DNA of 64,000 nucleotides from Devosia sp. (GTDB taxonomy: Bacteria; Pseudomonadota; Alphaproteobacteria; Rhizobiales; Devosiaceae). Shown one piece after another: positions 35,312 to 45,505 of this stretch. The first letter of the stretch is position 1, and every line of letters starts with the position of its first letter. The notes under the pieces were generated by a model. The model did no database searches. It saw only the letters and a program-made list of their open reading frames with translations, and had not been told where the DNA came from. The position numbers and the translations under genes are program-made. Location of the stretch: NCBI GenBank assembly GCA_028290665.1, contig JAQGJK010000026.1, positions 1 to 64,000 of the forward strand, written 5' to 3'.

Positions 35312-36154
35312 ATGCCCATGAGTTCCGATGGACTGCCACCCCTCCGCGACGTGATCGCGCGCTTCGGCCTCAATGCCCGGAAGGAACTCGGGCAGAATTT
35401 CCTGTTCGACCTCAACCTCACCGCCCGCATTGCCCGCACTGCCGGGGCGCTCGACCAGGTCACGGTAGTCGAAGTCGGACCCGGACCGGGCGGGCTGACG
35501 CGGGCACTGCTCGCCGAGGGCGCAATGAAAATCATCGCCATCGAACGCGACCCGCGCGCCCTCCCCGCGCTCGCCGAAATCGCTGCCGCTTATCCCGGGC
35601 GCCTCGACATCGTCGAAGCCGATGCTCTCACCGTCGATTACCGATCGCTGACCCAAGGGCCGGTCAAGCTCGTCGCCAACCTGCCCTATAACATCGCGAC
35701 GCCCTTGCTCACCGGCTGGCTTGCCGATCCATGGCCACCGTTCTGGGACAGCCTCACCCTGATGTTCCAGCGCGAAGTCGCCGAGCGCATCTGCGCCGCG
35801 CCGCGTGCCGAAGCCTATGGCCGCCTCGGCGTGCTGGCCGGCTGGCGCACCACCGCTCGGATCGCATTCGACGTCAGTCGACAAGCATTCACGCCGCCGC
35901 CCAACGTCACCTCGTCCGTGGTGCATCTGATCCCCCGACCCGGCGCTACGGAAGTCCCGGAGGCCGATCTCGAAATCGTCACCCGCGCGGCGTTCGGTCA
36001 GCGGCGCAAGATGATCCGGCAAAGCCTAAAATCGCTCGGCGTTCCCGTCGAAAATCTGCTCACGGCGGCAGAACTCAAGGGCGACGAACGCGCCGAAGTG
36101 CTGCCGGTCGCTGCGTTCCTCGCCATCGCCAAGGCATGGCGCCAGCTGGTTTAG
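35312..36154 (+). CDS. ksgA: 16S rRNA dimethyladenosine transferase KsgA
   Basis: A 280-residue SAM-dependent enzyme that dimethylates A1518 and A1519 of 16S rRNA during small-subunit assembly. Motifs: [43 protein letters not shown] and the catalytic [11 protein letters not shown], followed by the C-terminal helical domain. Start at ATG 35312 (another at 35318); no clear ribosome site. A frame from 35225 extends upstream without family support. Confidence 0.95.
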   Translation: MPMSSDGLPPLRDVIARFGLNARKELGQNFLFDLNLTARIARTAGALDQVTVVEVGPGPGGLTRALLAEGAMKIIAIERDPRALPALAEIAAAYPGRLDIVEADALTVDYRSLTQGPVKLVANLPYNIATPLLTGWLADPWPPFWDSLTLMFQREVAERICAAPRAEAYGRLGVLAGWRTTARIAFDVSRQAFTPPPNVTSSVVHLIPRPGATEVPEADLEIVTRAAFGQRRKMIRQSLKSLGVPVENLLTAAELKGDERAEVLPVAAFLAIAKAWRQLV

Positions 36155-36423
36155 GCCCGCGCTGCCGAACCTTCGGCGCCATCGGCCATGCGGACGGTGC
36201 GGTTGAGGATAATCGCCGCCTTGCCGAGCAGCATGCTGCGGATCTGGGCGTCGGACATGTCAGATGTCGTGCTGGCGCTGACCCGCAGCACCAGATCGTG
36301 GTCGTACACCTGCTTAGCCCGGATTTCGCGGAGCTTGACGTTGACCTTGGCATTGGTGCGGCCGTGAATGGTCGCGTGCGCCGCGACATCCTGCAACGTG
36401 CAGTTTCGGATTTCGAACGCCAT
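36151..36423 (-). CDS. Small conserved hypothetical protein
   Basis: A 90-residue protein, not recognised. Sequence [48 protein letters not shown] suggests an alpha/beta fold; no signal or membrane segment. GGAGGG sits 6 bases before the ATG at 36423, a strong ribosome site, which supports it being real. It overlaps the end of ksgA by 4 bases in convergent orientation. Confidence 0.6.
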   Translation of the reverse strand: MAFEIRNCTLQDVAAHATIHGRTNAKVNVKLREIRAKQVYDHDLVLRVSASTTSDMSDAQIRSMLLGKAAIILNRTVRMADGAEGSAARA

Positions 36424-36540
36424 GGCTACCCTCCAGCCACCATTGCCGCGGTGGCGTTTTATTGAGGGATGATCCTCACGGCGGCGCCGGGCAAGCGCCA
36501 TATCAAATGATACTTAACCCGGGAACGTGATCGCGAGGTG

Positions 36541-37179
36541 TCACGGCATATCGATCTGCACCTGCAAGTCCTTGACAAAGCTGTCTAATCCCTGCAGCCG
36601 GGAGCGTCGCAACCGTGCGGCCGCAAGGATAGTCCTGACCTTGCCGACGGACTCTTCGAGGTCGCGGTTGACCAGCACGTAATCGTACTCGCCGTAGTGA
36701 TCCATCTCGATCCGGGCATTCTTCAGCCGCTTGTCGATGGTGCCCTTGCTGTCCTGGGCGCGGCGCTCCAGGCGCGCGCGCAATTCGACAATCGAGGGCG
36801 GCAGGATGAACACCGTCACCATGTCCTCGCGGCACTTCTCATACAGCTGCAGCGTGCCCTGGAAATCGATGTCGAACAGGATATCGTTGCCGGCCGTCAA
36901 TTCCTCTTCGACCTGGGCCCGCGGCGTCGCATAGAAATTGTCATGGACTCGCGCCCATTCCAGCAGTTCGCCTGCTTCCCGCATGTGCTCGAACGTCGGC
37001 ACGTCACGGAAATAATAGTGCTTGCCGTCGACCTCATCGGTCCGCCGTGCCCGTGTCGTCACGGACACGGACAGCTTGATCTGCGGATCGGCGCCGAACA
37101 GGGCGCGCGAAATCGAGGACTTGCCGGCGCCGGAGGGCGAGGCCAGCACCAGCATCACGCCACGCCGTTTGAATTCCAT
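36541..37179 (-). CDS. gmk: Guanylate kinase
   Basis: A 212-residue enzyme converting GMP to GDP. P-loop SPSGAGKSS near residue 14, GMP-binding SVSVTTRARRTDEVDGKHYYF and WARVHDNFYATP, and ILFDIDFQG. The ATG at 37179 has AGGACGG before it; an upstream GTG at 37200 is in frame but unnecessary. It lies 22 bp after yicC in the same direction, a conserved pairing. Confidence 0.96.
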   Translation of the reverse strand: MEFKRRGVMLVLASPSGAGKSSISRALFGADPQIKLSVSVTTRARRTDEVDGKHYYFRDVPTFEHMREAGELLEWARVHDNFYATPRAQVEEELTAGNDILFDIDFQGTLQLYEKCREDMVTVFILPPSIVELRARLERRAQDSKGTIDKRLKNARIEMDHYGEYDYVLVNRDLEESVGKVRTILAAARLRRSRLQGLDSFVKDLQVQIDMP

Positions 37180-37201
37180 GTCCGTCCTGCCCGCGGGCAC
37201 C

Positions 37202-38095
37202 TTACTCGATGTTCTGGACCTGCTCGCGAAACTGGTCGATCGCGGCCTTGAGATCGAGGCCGATGGCGGTCAGGTCGACAGCGTTGGCCTTGGCGCAGAG
37301 AGTATTGGCCTCGCGGTTAAATTCCTGTGACAGGAAATCGAGTTTCCGCCCGGCGGGGCCACCGGCACCGAGCAATTGCCGCGCCGCGGCAAGGTGCGCC
37401 GTCAGCCGGTCCAGTTCCTCGCGGATATCGGCCTTGGTTGCCAGCAGCACGGCTTCTTGCGCCAGCCGCTCCTCCGACACGGTCACCCCGGCGATACCGA
37501 GATCGGCGAGCTGCTGCCGGAGCCGCACCTCGATTGCGTCGCGCGTTCGCGACGGGTGGGTCTCGGCGCGCTGACGCAGCCCGGCAATCTCCTCGATCCG
37601 CTCGGTCAAGACTGCCGCCAGCCGCATTCCCTCGCTCTGGCGCGCCCGCACCAGATCGGCGAGGCAGACATCGGCTGAGGCCAGCACCGCCGCCTGCAGC
37701 GCCTCTTCGGCTCCAGTTGGCAATTCGGTCTCGCGCTGTTCGAGCACGCCCTTCAGCCCGAGAATGCCATCGAGGCTCGGTTTACGCGCATCGATCCGGG
37801 TGCCGAGGTCGGCTAGCGCCGCCAGCACGGTGGCGAGCGCGCGCTGGTTGACGCTGACTTCGCCGAGTGTGGCGCTGCGGTCGAGATTGACGCTGACGGT
37901 GATCGAACCGCGCGAGATGACCAGCCCGACGCGGCGCCGGATTTCGCTTTCGACGGCGTCGAGTCCGGTGGCGAGACGCATGCGGATGTCGAGGCCACGC
38001 GCATTGACCGATTTGATCTCGACGGCATAGCCGACACCCGCGACCGCGCCCGCCGCGCGAGCATAGCCGGTCATGCTTGCCAGTGGCGGGTTCAC
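37202..38095 (-). CDS. yicC: YicC/YloC family endoribonuclease
   Basis: A 297-residue protein of the YicC family, reported to be endoribonucleases affecting small RNA stability. It has the typical start LASMTGYARA, SVNARGLDIRMR, and C-terminal KLDFLSQEFNREANTLCAKAN. The GTG at 38095 forms a GTGA overlap with the mltG stop, indicating coupling. Confidence 0.93.
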   Translation of the reverse strand: MNPPLASMTGYARAAGAVAGVGYAVEIKSVNARGLDIRMRLATGLDAVESEIRRRVGLVISRGSITVSVNLDRSATLGEVSVNQRALATVLAALADLGTRIDARKPSLDGILGLKGVLEQRETELPTGAEEALQAAVLASADVCLADLVRARQSEGMRLAAVLTERIEEIAGLRQRAETHPSRTRDAIEVRLRQQLADLGIAGVTVSEERLAQEAVLLATKADIREELDRLTAHLAAARQLLGAGGPAGRKLDFLSQEFNREANTLCAKANAVDLTAIGLDLKAAIDQFREQVQNIE

Positions 38096-39219
38096 GGCGT
38101 AGTGGCGGCGGCCGGCGCGTCCCCTGCCGCCTCGGCCTGCTCGGCGGCGATCGCTTCGCGCGCATCCTCGGCCTCGGCTTCCGCCGCCGCGTCCTTCACC
38201 GCCTCGCGATAGAGCACGACGTTGCGCTGATGCTCGGCGTAGGTCTCGGCGAACAGGTGACCATCGGACGGCAACGCGGTCTTGGCGACGAAATACAGAT
38301 ACCCCGACGCATCCGGATGAGCGACGGCTTCGAGCGATTCGACACCCGGATTGGCAATCGGCCCGGCCGGCAGGCCATCGATCTGGTAGGTGTTATAGTC
38401 CGTCACCGCTTCGATTTCCGAGCGCTTCAGCCCGCGACCGAGCGGCGCCTGGCCCTTGGTGATGCCATAGATCGTCGTCGGATCGGATTGCAGGCGCATG
38501 CCCTGCCGCAGCCGGTTGACGAACACCGAAGCCACTTGCTTGCGCTCGGTCGGCACCCCGGTTTCGCGCTCGACGACCGACGCCAGCACCACCAGTTCCT
38601 CGGGGGTTTTCACCACTTTGTCCGGCCCGCAAATCTCCGGATCGCAGCCTTCCCACGCCGCCGCCACGGCCTCGGCCATCGCACCCTGCATCGCATCGAG
38701 CACTGATTTCCGCGTTGCGCCGGGGACGTAATCATAGGTGTTGGGCAGGATGGTGCCCTCGGCGGGCATCTCGATTTCGCCGATCAGCTTCTGCGATTCC
38801 GAATTCAGCCGTTCCGCCACCTGAAACGAGGTCCAGCCCTCCGGTACGGTGACGGCATATTGCACCGGCTCGCCTTCAGTGATCTCGCGCAGGATGTCGC
38901 CCATCGAGGCGCCGCGCGGAATGCGAAATTCGCCGGCACGGACGGTGGCGTCGCGGGCGGTGAGCATCATCCCGGCGCGAAACAGCCAGGCGTTGCTGAC
39001 GAGACCCTGCTGCTCCAGCCGGTCGGCGATGGTGCCAAGCCCATTGCCCGGCTCAACGAGGAACGCCGTATCCTCACTCACCGGGCCGGCGGCGTAAAAC
39101 TGCTGAATGCCGTAGATCGCAATGCCGGCCACCACCACGAGAGCGATGACGAACAGCGACAACGCCCCATTCAACAGATCGACAAAGCCGTTGGTCCGCC
39201 GCTTCTGCTTACGTGCCAC
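38092..39219 (-). CDS. mltG: Endolytic murein transglycosylase MltG
   Basis: A 375-residue inner-membrane lytic transglycosylase that releases nascent glycan chains and so sets their length. One N-terminal helix (FVIALVVVAGIAIYGIQQF), a LysM-like region about 48-125, and a catalytic YceG domain with the active Glu217 in ASVVERET. The acidic Ala/Glu-rich C-terminal tail (about 340-375) is extra. Sits between fabF and yicC in one direction. Confidence 0.94.
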   Translation of the reverse strand: MARKQKRRTNGFVDLLNGALSLFVIALVVVAGIAIYGIQQFYAAGPVSEDTAFLVEPGNGLGTIADRLEQQGLVSNAWLFRAGMMLTARDATVRAGEFRIPRGASMGDILREITEGEPVQYAVTVPEGWTSFQVAERLNSESQKLIGEIEMPAEGTILPNTYDYVPGATRKSVLDAMQGAMAEAVAAAWEGCDPEICGPDKVVKTPEELVVLASVVERETGVPTERKQVASVFVNRLRQGMRLQSDPTTIYGITKGQAPLGRGLKRSEIEAVTDYNTYQIDGLPAGPIANPGVESLEAVAHPDASGYLYFVAKTALPSDGHLFAETYAEHQRNVVLYREAVKDAAAEAEAEDAREAIAAEQAEAAGDAPAAATTP

Positions 39220-39234
39220 GTAACACTCCCCCGG

Positions 39235-40503
39235 TCAGGCGACCTTCCTCATCACCAGCGTCGCATTGGTACCGCCGAACCCGAAGGAGTTCGACAGCAC
39301 GACGCTGATGTCTTTTTTGACCGGCTTATGCGGCACCAGATTGATCACCGTCGCGACCGACGGCGTGTCGAGATTGATGGTCGGCGGCGCGATCCCGTCG
39401 CGCATCGCCAGCAGTGAAAAAATTGCCTCGACCGACCCGGCAGCGCCCAGCAGGTGTCCAACTGCCGATTTGGTCGAGCTCATCAGCACCGACCCGGCTG
39501 CATCGCCGAGCAGCCGTGTTACCGCCCCGAGTTCGATTTCGTCGCCGAGCTGCGTCGAAGTGCCATGGGCATTGATGTAATCGATGTCCGCCGGCACGAT
39601 GCCGGCGCGATTGATCGCCGCTCGCATGCTGCGAAAGCCGCCATCGCCATCCGGCGATGGGGCGGTGATGTGATAGGCGTCGCCCGACAGGCCATAGCCG
39701 ACGATTTCGCCGTACATCCGCGCACCGCGCGCCTTGGCGTGTTCATAGTCCTCGAGCACCACGATCCCGGAGCCTTCGCCCATGACGAAACCGTCGCGGT
39801 CCTTGTCATAAGGGCGGGAGGCTTGTTCAGGATTGTCGTTGAAACCCGTCGACAGCGCGCGGACGGCACAAAACCCGGCCATCGAAATACGGTTGACCGG
39901 CGATTCGGCGCCGCCAGCGACCATCACGTCGGCATCGCCGAGCGCGATCAGCCGCGCTGCATCGCCGATGGCGTGCGCACCGGTCGAACAGGCGGTCACT
40001 ACCGAATGGTTCGGGCCCTTGAGCTGGTGACGGATCGAAACATATCCAGAAGCCAGATTGATTAGCCGGCCAGGAATAAAGAAGGGACTAACGCGGCGCG
40101 GTCCCTTTTCATACAGCGTCACCGACGCCTCGTAGATGCCGCCGGCCCCGCCGATGCCCGAGCCGATCAGCACGCCGGAGCGTTCCTGCTCTTCCTGCGT
40201 CGCGAAAGTCAGCCCGGAATCGGTGATCGCCTGCTCGGCCGCCGCCATCGCAAAAATGATGAACGGGTCGACCTTGCGCTGTTCCTTGGGTTCCATCCAC
40301 TCGTCGGCGTTGAATTTGCCGTCGGCGTAGTTACCCAGCGGAATGCGGCAGGCATACTGGCAGGTCAGATCGTCGACCTTGACGTCGTCGATCCGTTTCG
40401 CCCCGCTTTTGCCGGCGAGGATATTGGCCCAGACGGTTTCGACGCCGCACCCGAGTGGCGCGACGATTCCCATTCCGGTCACGACGACACGGCGCAATTC
40501 CAT
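39235..40503 (-). CDS. fabF: 3-oxoacyl-ACP synthase II
   Basis: A 422-residue condensing enzyme of fatty acid elongation. The Cys-His-His triad is visible in VTACSTGAHAIGDA, NAHGTSTQLGD and KSAVGHLLGAAG. C-terminal SFGFGGTNATLV is standard. It lies 25 bases downstream of acpP in the same direction and 15 bases before mltG. Confidence 0.97.
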   Translation of the reverse strand: MELRRVVVTGMGIVAPLGCGVETVWANILAGKSGAKRIDDVKVDDLTCQYACRIPLGNYADGKFNADEWMEPKEQRKVDPFIIFAMAAAEQAITDSGLTFATQEEQERSGVLIGSGIGGAGGIYEASVTLYEKGPRRVSPFFIPGRLINLASGYVSIRHQLKGPNHSVVTACSTGAHAIGDAARLIALGDADVMVAGGAESPVNRISMAGFCAVRALSTGFNDNPEQASRPYDKDRDGFVMGEGSGIVVLEDYEHAKARGARMYGEIVGYGLSGDAYHITAPSPDGDGGFRSMRAAINRAGIVPADIDYINAHGTSTQLGDEIELGAVTRLLGDAAGSVLMSSTKSAVGHLLGAAGSVEAIFSLLAMRDGIAPPTINLDTPSVATVINLVPHKPVKKDISVVLSNSFGFGGTNATLVMRKVA

Positions 40504-40528
40504 GCGGTCTGGGCCCGTTGTCTGTGGT

Positions 40529-40765
40529 TTAGCCGACAGCCTTGGTCAGGAACGACACGGCGTCGCCAAAGGTCTGGATGGATTCGGCAGCGTCATCGGG
40601 AATCTCGACCGAGAATTCCTCTTCGAACGCCATGACCAGTTCAACCTGGTCCAGCGAGTCGGCGCCGAGGTCGTCGATGAAGCTGGCCTTTTCCACGACC
40701 TTCTCCGCGTCGACGTTGAGGTGCTCGACAACGATCTTGCGGACGCGGTCTGCGATATCGCTCAT
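40529..40765 (-). CDS. acpP: Acyl carrier protein
   Basis: A 78-residue acidic carrier protein. Ser37 in [10 protein letters not shown] receives the 4'-phosphopantetheine arm. AAGGGAAG lies before the ATG. It has its own predicted promoter in the 211-bp spacer after fabG, fitting the high expression of this gene. Confidence 0.97.
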   Translation of the reverse strand: MSDIADRVRKIVVEHLNVDAEKVVEKASFIDDLGADSLDQVELVMAFEEEFSVEIPDDAAESIQTFGDAVSFLTKAVG

Positions 40766-40833
40766 GTTTGCTTCCCTTTACAAAGCCAGTTTCAGTCTCG
40801 TATTCGGCGACGGAACGTCACTCGAGCTACCGG

Positions 40834-40872
40834 CGCAAACCCAACTCTAGGTGGGGTTTGCGACCCTCGCAA
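40834..40872 (-). promoter_or_regulatory. Predicted acpP promoter with flanking inverted repeat
   Basis: Minus strand: TTGCGA (plus 40867-40872), 17-base spacer, TAGAGT (plus 40844-40849). The -10 is enclosed by a perfect 9-bp inverted repeat CGCAAACCC (40834-40842) and GGGTTTGCG (40854-40862). This could be an operator for a fatty-acid-responsive regulator or simply an mRNA 5' hairpin. Confidence 0.45.
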
Positions 40873-40976
40873 GGTGGCCGCGCGTGCCAAATGTCGGCGG
40901 GCATTAACATAATTAATTCAGCAATGCCATTGCTTCGGCCTGTACCAAAGCGGACGCCGTTACCGCACCTCTCGCC

Positions 40977-41714
40977 TCAGATCATCACCATGCCGCCGTT
41001 CACGTTGAGCGTATGCCCGGTAACATAAGCCGCGGCGTCGCTGGCGAGGAACACCGCGCAGGCTGCGACTTCCGGCGCCGTCCCGAGCCGCCCGGCCGGG
41101 ATCGAGGACAGGATGGCGTCGCGCTGCTTGTCGTTCAGGTCATCGGTCATCGCCGAGGAAATGAACCCCGGCGCGATCGAATTGACCGTGATGCCGCGTG
41201 AGGCGACTTCGTGCGCCAGCGCCTTGTTCATGCCGATTAGCCCAGCTTTGGTCGCGGCATAATTACCCTGCCCCGGATTGCCGACGACGCCGACCACCGA
41301 CGAAATCCCGATGATGCGGCCATATCGCTGCTTCATCATTCCGCGCAGCACGGCTCGAGTGAGGTGGAACGCGGCGGTCAGATTGACCAGCAGCACCTCG
41401 TCCCACTCCTCGTTTTTCATCCGCATGAACAGGTTGTCGCGAGTCATGCCGGCATTATTGACGAGGATATCAAGCCCACCCAGCGCCGCCTCCGCCGCCG
41501 GCACCAGCCGGTCGACTTCATCGAGGTTCGACAGATTGCACGGCAGGATCGGCGACGGCTTGCCGATCTCCCGCTGCACGTCCTCGAGCGCCGCGACCCG
41601 GGTGCCACTCAGGGCTACCGTAGCCCCGGCAGAAGCGAGCGCCTTGGCAATCTCCCGCCCGATGCCGCCCGAAGCCCCGGTGACGAGGGCGCGTTTGCCC
41701 GTAAGATCAAACAT
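40977..41714 (-). CDS. fabG: 3-oxoacyl-ACP reductase
   Basis: A 245-residue NADPH-dependent short-chain dehydrogenase of fatty acid synthesis. Cofactor motif TGASGGIG, NNAGMTRD, catalytic Ser-Tyr-Lys in ISSVVG and YAATK, and the FabG ending VTGHTLNVNGGMVMI. ATG at 41714; the frame continues upstream into fabD but that part is unrelated. 26 bases after fabD. Confidence 0.96.
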   Translation of the reverse strand: MFDLTGKRALVTGASGGIGREIAKALASAGATVALSGTRVAALEDVQREIGKPSPILPCNLSNLDEVDRLVPAAEAALGGLDILVNNAGMTRDNLFMRMKNEEWDEVLLVNLTAAFHLTRAVLRGMMKQRYGRIIGISSVVGVVGNPGQGNYAATKAGLIGMNKALAHEVASRGITVNSIAPGFISSAMTDDLNDKQRDAILSSIPAGRLGTAPEVAACAVFLASDAAAYVTGHTLNVNGGMVMI

Positions 41715-41740
41715 CTGGCGGTCTCCGCTGAGAAGAAGAA

Positions 41741-42691
41741 TCAGGCACCGAGTTCGGCAATGAACGCGTCGATATCGGTCGGGTTGCCGATGGCGACGGC
41801 ACGGGTCTCGGGGGTGATGCGTTTCCCAAGGCCGGTCAGCACCTTGCCGGCGCCGAGTTCGACCAGCATCGTCACGCCACCATCGTCGGTCAGCCAGGTG
41901 ACGCATTCGGTCCAGCGCACCAGCCCGGTGACCTGCTCGACCAGCCGCGTGCGGATTTCGGCGGGGTCGCTGATCGGTTGCGCCACAACGTTCGACACTA
42001 CCGGCACCACCGGCGCCTGCATCGACACCACCGCCAGCGCTTCGGCCATGCGATCGGCCGCCGGCTGCATCAGCCGGCAATGAAATGGCGCGCTGACCGG
42101 CAGCAGCAGAGCGCGCTTCGCCCCCTTGGCCTTGGCAATTTCCACCGCCCGCTCGATCGCGGCAACACTGCCCGAGACCACCACCTGCCCCGGCGCATTG
42201 TCATTGGCGACGTCGCAGACTCCGTCTCCCGCCGCTTCCGCGGCCACTTCACGAGCCTGCGCGATATCGAGGCCGAGCAATGCCGCCATGGCCCCCTGCC
42301 CGACCGGCACCGCCAATTGCATCGCCTGCCCGCGAATCCGCAGCAGCCGCGCCGCATCGCCGAGCGAAAACGTCCCGGCCGCGCACAGCGCGGAGTATTC
42401 GCCGAGCGAATGTCCGGCCACATAGGCGGCATGTTCAGCCAGCGTCACACCGCGGCTTTCGAGCACGCGGACCACCGCCATGCTCACCGCCATCAGCGCC
42501 GGCTGCGCATTTTCGGTCAGCCGCAGGATCTCGTCGGGCCCCTCGAACATGAGGGCCGACAGCCGCTGCCCCAGCGCCGCGTCGACTTCCGCGAACACCG
42601 CGCGGGCTTCGGGATACGCCGCCGCGAGTTCCTTGCCCATGGCGACGGCCTGGCTGCCCTGCCCCGGAAACGTGAACGCCCGCTTGCTCAT
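41741..42691 (-). CDS. fabD: Malonyl-CoA:ACP transacylase
   Basis: A 316-residue enzyme charging ACP with malonate. FPGQGSQAVAMGK at the start, nucleophile Ser95 in GHSLGEYSAL, and active-site His in PVSAPFHCRLM. First gene of fabD-fabG-acpP-fabF. ATG at 42691 with AGGA upstream. Confidence 0.96.
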   Translation of the reverse strand: MSKRAFTFPGQGSQAVAMGKELAAAYPEARAVFAEVDAALGQRLSALMFEGPDEILRLTENAQPALMAVSMAVVRVLESRGVTLAEHAAYVAGHSLGEYSALCAAGTFSLGDAARLLRIRGQAMQLAVPVGQGAMAALLGLDIAQAREVAAEAAGDGVCDVANDNAPGQVVVSGSVAAIERAVEIAKAKGAKRALLLPVSAPFHCRLMQPAADRMAEALAVVSMQAPVVPVVSNVVAQPISDPAEIRTRLVEQVTGLVRWTECVTWLTDDGGVTMLVELGAGKVLTGLGKRITPETRAVAIGNPTDIDAFIAELGA

Positions 42692-42789
42692 CTTGTCCTC
42701 CCGACAGCGTTGCCCGCTTTTTCCGACAGCCTAACGCGCCTCAGCCGCATGGCAACCGGTTTCGGGCGGCGTGTGCCGGACGCTTCCGA

Positions 42790-43839
42790 TCAAGTCAAGC
42801 CGCGCCGCCCGGCCTCGCGCCGGTCCGCCGCCTCGGCATGACGCAACGCGCGCGTCGCAAAACTGTCGCCGAGCACCCTGCCGTCCGGAACTTTCGGATC
42901 GAGTTCAAGGAAGCGATCGAGCCCAGGCTGGTGGTGGACGAGGCCATAGGCCTTACCCTGATTGCTCCCGAGCGCGGTGCCCAGAAACGTGCCGAAACCA
43001 TTCGCCACCCCAAGCGGGGCAAACGCCGCCATCGCCCGGAAGTCCTTGGCGTTGACCGCAGCCCGCATGGCAAAGCCGGCCCGCGCCGCAATCGTGCGGC
43101 GGATCTGGCGCTGCTCGTCCGCCCCGGTTTCGGCGACGGCCTGCCGCACCGAGCGCAGCCCACGCCGTGTCTGGTTCACCAGATCGCGCGATTGCGTGCC
43201 CGGCACCGACCGGTAACCGACGAGATAGCTCGGCACCGTGGTGACGCCGCCAAGCCAGCACAGCCGCAATTGCGGATAATAGTCATTATTGATCAGCGGG
43301 TCCTCGGCAAAGCCGCCGATTGCCCTAAGGCTATCGCGTCGCGCCAGCATCCCGGAGCCGTTGCCGACGACATTCCACCACGCCATCCGGTAAAACCCAA
43401 ACCCCTCGATCGCCGCCGTCCGCGGCGTGACGATGACGCAGTCGGCAGCGTCGATCCGGCGATGGAACGCGTAGGCCATCACGGTTCCCGGCCCGGCGGC
43501 ATCGAGCCGGTCGGCCAACTGCCGGAGATATGTCGGGTGCCAGAGGTCGTCGGCATCGAGCGGCGCGATATACGTCCCCCGGGCCAGCGCCAACCCGGCA
43601 TTGCGGGCCGCACCCGTTCCCCGGCGCGGCTGCGAAATCACCTGCAGCCCCGGCAGCCGATCAGAAAAACTCCGCGCCAAGTCCGCCGTCTCGTCGCTCG
43701 ACCCGTCATCGATGACGATGACTTCGAACTGCCGCTCCGTTTGCCCGACAACGGAAGCCAGCGTCCGCCCCAGCGTCGCCACGGCGTTCAGCGCTGGAAT
43801 AATCACGCTCACTCGGGGACTGGACAGCGGCGCAGGCAT
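42790..43839 (-). CDS. Glycosyltransferase family 2
   Basis: A 349-residue GT-A fold glycosyltransferase: VSVIIPALNAVATLGRTLASV, VIDDGSSDETADLA, ISQPRRGTGAARNAGLALARG and the metal-binding LDADDLWHPTY. The C-terminal third is rich in Ala and Arg and has no clear domain. Donor and acceptor unknown; probably surface polysaccharide. ATG at 43839 begins the domain. It points away from rpsF. Confidence 0.88.
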   Translation of the reverse strand: MPAPLSSPRVSVIIPALNAVATLGRTLASVVGQTERQFEVIVIDDGSSDETADLARSFSDRLPGLQVISQPRRGTGAARNAGLALARGTYIAPLDADDLWHPTYLRQLADRLDAAGPGTVMAYAFHRRIDAADCVIVTPRTAAIEGFGFYRMAWWNVVGNGSGMLARRDSLRAIGGFAEDPLINNDYYPQLRLCWLGGVTTVPSYLVGYRSVPGTQSRDLVNQTRRGLRSVRQAVAETGADEQRQIRRTIAARAGFAMRAAVNAKDFRAMAAFAPLGVANGFGTFLGTALGSNQGKAYGLVHHQPGLDRFLELDPKVPDGRVLGDSFATRALRHAEAADRREAGRRGLT

Positions 43840-44110
43840 CGGATTTTCTCGCGTCGGCACTGCCGGTGACCTATGGCAATGTCCGCACCAGGGCAATGAA
43901 CGCTTGTGTTTCCGTGGCCTTTCCCCTATCTCCCCGTTTGCATTCGTTCGGCCGGGGGCTGAACGGAGGGTCCGTCATTGCGGATAGGGTTCGCCCGGCC
44001 TCCTGTGTTCCCGCTCTTCTAAAGAAACGCTTTGACGCCTCATCAGGGGCTTTAAAGAGGCTCCGCGCCGAAAGTGTGCATAACGCAACCCTGATCGAGA
44101 AAGGCGTCTA

Positions 44111-44512
44111 ATGGCCCTTTACGAACATATCGTCCTCGCACGCCAGGACGTTTCGCCCCAGCAGGTCGAAGAGATGAATGCCGCGCTGTCCGAGGTTTTG
44201 ACCTCGAATGGCGGCAAGGTCACCAAGACCGAATATTGGGGCCTCAAATCCCTGTCCTATCGCATTCGCAAGAACCGCAAGGCGCACTACACGCTCATCA
44301 ACATCGATGCGCCGCCGGCGGCCGTCGCCGAAATGGAACGCCAGGAAGGCATCAACGAAGACATTCTTCGCTTCCTGACCGTCCGCGTCGACGAGCTTGA
44401 GGAAGGCCCCTCGGCGATGATGCAGAAGCGCGACCGCGACGATGATCGCGGCGATCGTGGTGGCCGCGGCGGTTTCGACCGTGGCGACCGTCGTCCTCCC
44501 CGCCGGTTCTAA
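44111..44512 (+). CDS. rpsF: 30S ribosomal protein S6
   Basis: A 133-residue S6: [54 protein letters not shown], and [21 protein letters not shown]-terminal Arg/Gly/Asp-rich extension (about 112-133) is longer than in E. coli but usual in alphaproteobacteria. GAGAAAGG before the ATG. A 271-bp gene-free region upstream must hold the promoter; no certain one was identified. Confidence 0.97.
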   Translation: MALYEHIVLARQDVSPQQVEEMNAALSEVLTSNGGKVTKTEYWGLKSLSYRIRKNRKAHYTLINIDAPPAAVAEMERQEGINEDILRFLTVRVDELEEGPSAMMQKRDRDDDRGDRGGRGGFDRGDRRPPRRF

Positions 44513-44524
44513 GGAGCATCCATC

Positions 44525-44782
44525 ATGGCAATCCGTGATCTCAATTCCGGCGTCCAGGCTCGCCGGCCCTTCCAGCGTCGTCGCAAGACCTGCCCGTTCT
44601 CGGGCGCCAACGCGCCCAAGATCGACTACAAGGACGTGCGCCTCCTGTCGCGCTACGTCTCCGAGCGCGGCAAGATCGTGCCGAGCCGCATCACTGCCGT
44701 GTCAGCGCTAAAGCAACGTGAACTGGCTCGCGCCATCAAACGCGCGCGGTTTCTCGGCATCATGCCGTTCGCCGTCGGCTGA
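44525..44782 (+). CDS. rpsR: 30S ribosomal protein S18
   Basis: An 85-residue S18: [64 protein letters not shown]. Binds S6 as a heterodimer on the 30S platform. AAGGAGC before the ATG, 12 bases after rpsF. Confidence 0.97.
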   Translation: MAIRDLNSGVQARRPFQRRRKTCPFSGANAPKIDYKDVRLLSRYVSERGKIVPSRITAVSALKQRELARAIKRARFLGIMPFAVG

Positions 44783-44902
44783 GTTTTTACACCATCTAGG
44801 CAGCCGGCGCCCATTGCGGTGCCGGCCTGCCGTTGGAGCGATGGATGGTCCAGCGCTCCTAACCGGCAATCCCGCCGGGACAGCACCCAAGAGAATTACG
44901 AC

Positions 44903-45481
44903 ATGAAAGTCATCCTGCTCGAACGCGTCGGCCGCATGGGCCACATCGGCGATGAAGTCACCGTCAAGGACGGTTTCGCCCGCAATTTCCTCCTGCCGCA
45001 GCAAAAGGCGCTCCGTGCCACGGAAGCCAATCGCAAGAAGTTCGAATCCGAGCGCACCAATATCGAGACGCGCAACGCCGAACGCCGCGAAGCCGCTGCC
45101 GGCATCGCCGAAGGCCTTAACGGCCGCTCGGTCATGATCATCCGCCAGGCCGGCGAAACCGGTCAGCTCTACGGTTCGGTGTCATCGCGCGATGTCGCCG
45201 ACGCCCTGAACGCCGATGGTTTCCAGGTCTCCCGGTCGCAGGTCGTCTTGGCCGATCCGATCAAGGCCGTTGGCGTCCACACCGTGCCGCTCAACCTCCA
45301 TGCCGAAGTCGAAGTCACCATCATCGTCAACGTCGCTCGTTCCGAAGATGAAGCCGGTCGGCAGGCGAAGGGTGAAAACCTGCAGCTCACCACCTATGAA
45401 GTCGATGACGACGGCGATTTCGCCGCCGGCCAGGCAGCCGCAGCCGCCGAGCGCAACGACAGCTTCGGCGATTCCGAGTAA
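44903..45481 (+). CDS. rplI: 50S ribosomal protein L9
   Basis: A 192-residue L9: [36 protein letters not shown] (N-domain), connecting helix [22 protein letters not shown], and C-domain. The acidic tail (about 168-192) exceeds the E. coli protein. ATG at 44903, with AAGAGAA upstream. Last gene of the S6-S18-L9 operon, followed by a strong terminator. Confidence 0.97.
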   Translation: MKVILLERVGRMGHIGDEVTVKDGFARNFLLPQQKALRATEANRKKFESERTNIETRNAERREAAAGIAEGLNGRSVMIIRQAGETGQLYGSVSSRDVADALNADGFQVSRSQVVLADPIKAVGVHTVPLNLHAEVEVTIIVNVARSEDEAGRQAKGENLQLTTYEVDDDGDFAAGQAAAAAERNDSFGDSE

Positions 45482-45505
45482 TTTCGGCGCCATACCGCAT
45501 CGCAA

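Noticed and set aside
40904-40920. TTAA-N5-TTAA near acpP as a CtrA box
   Set aside because: The spacing is 5, not 7, so it does not fit the consensus.
43840-44110. S6:S18-binding leader RNA upstream of rpsF
   Set aside because: The region is long enough, but I could not identify the conserved bulged hairpin with confidence.
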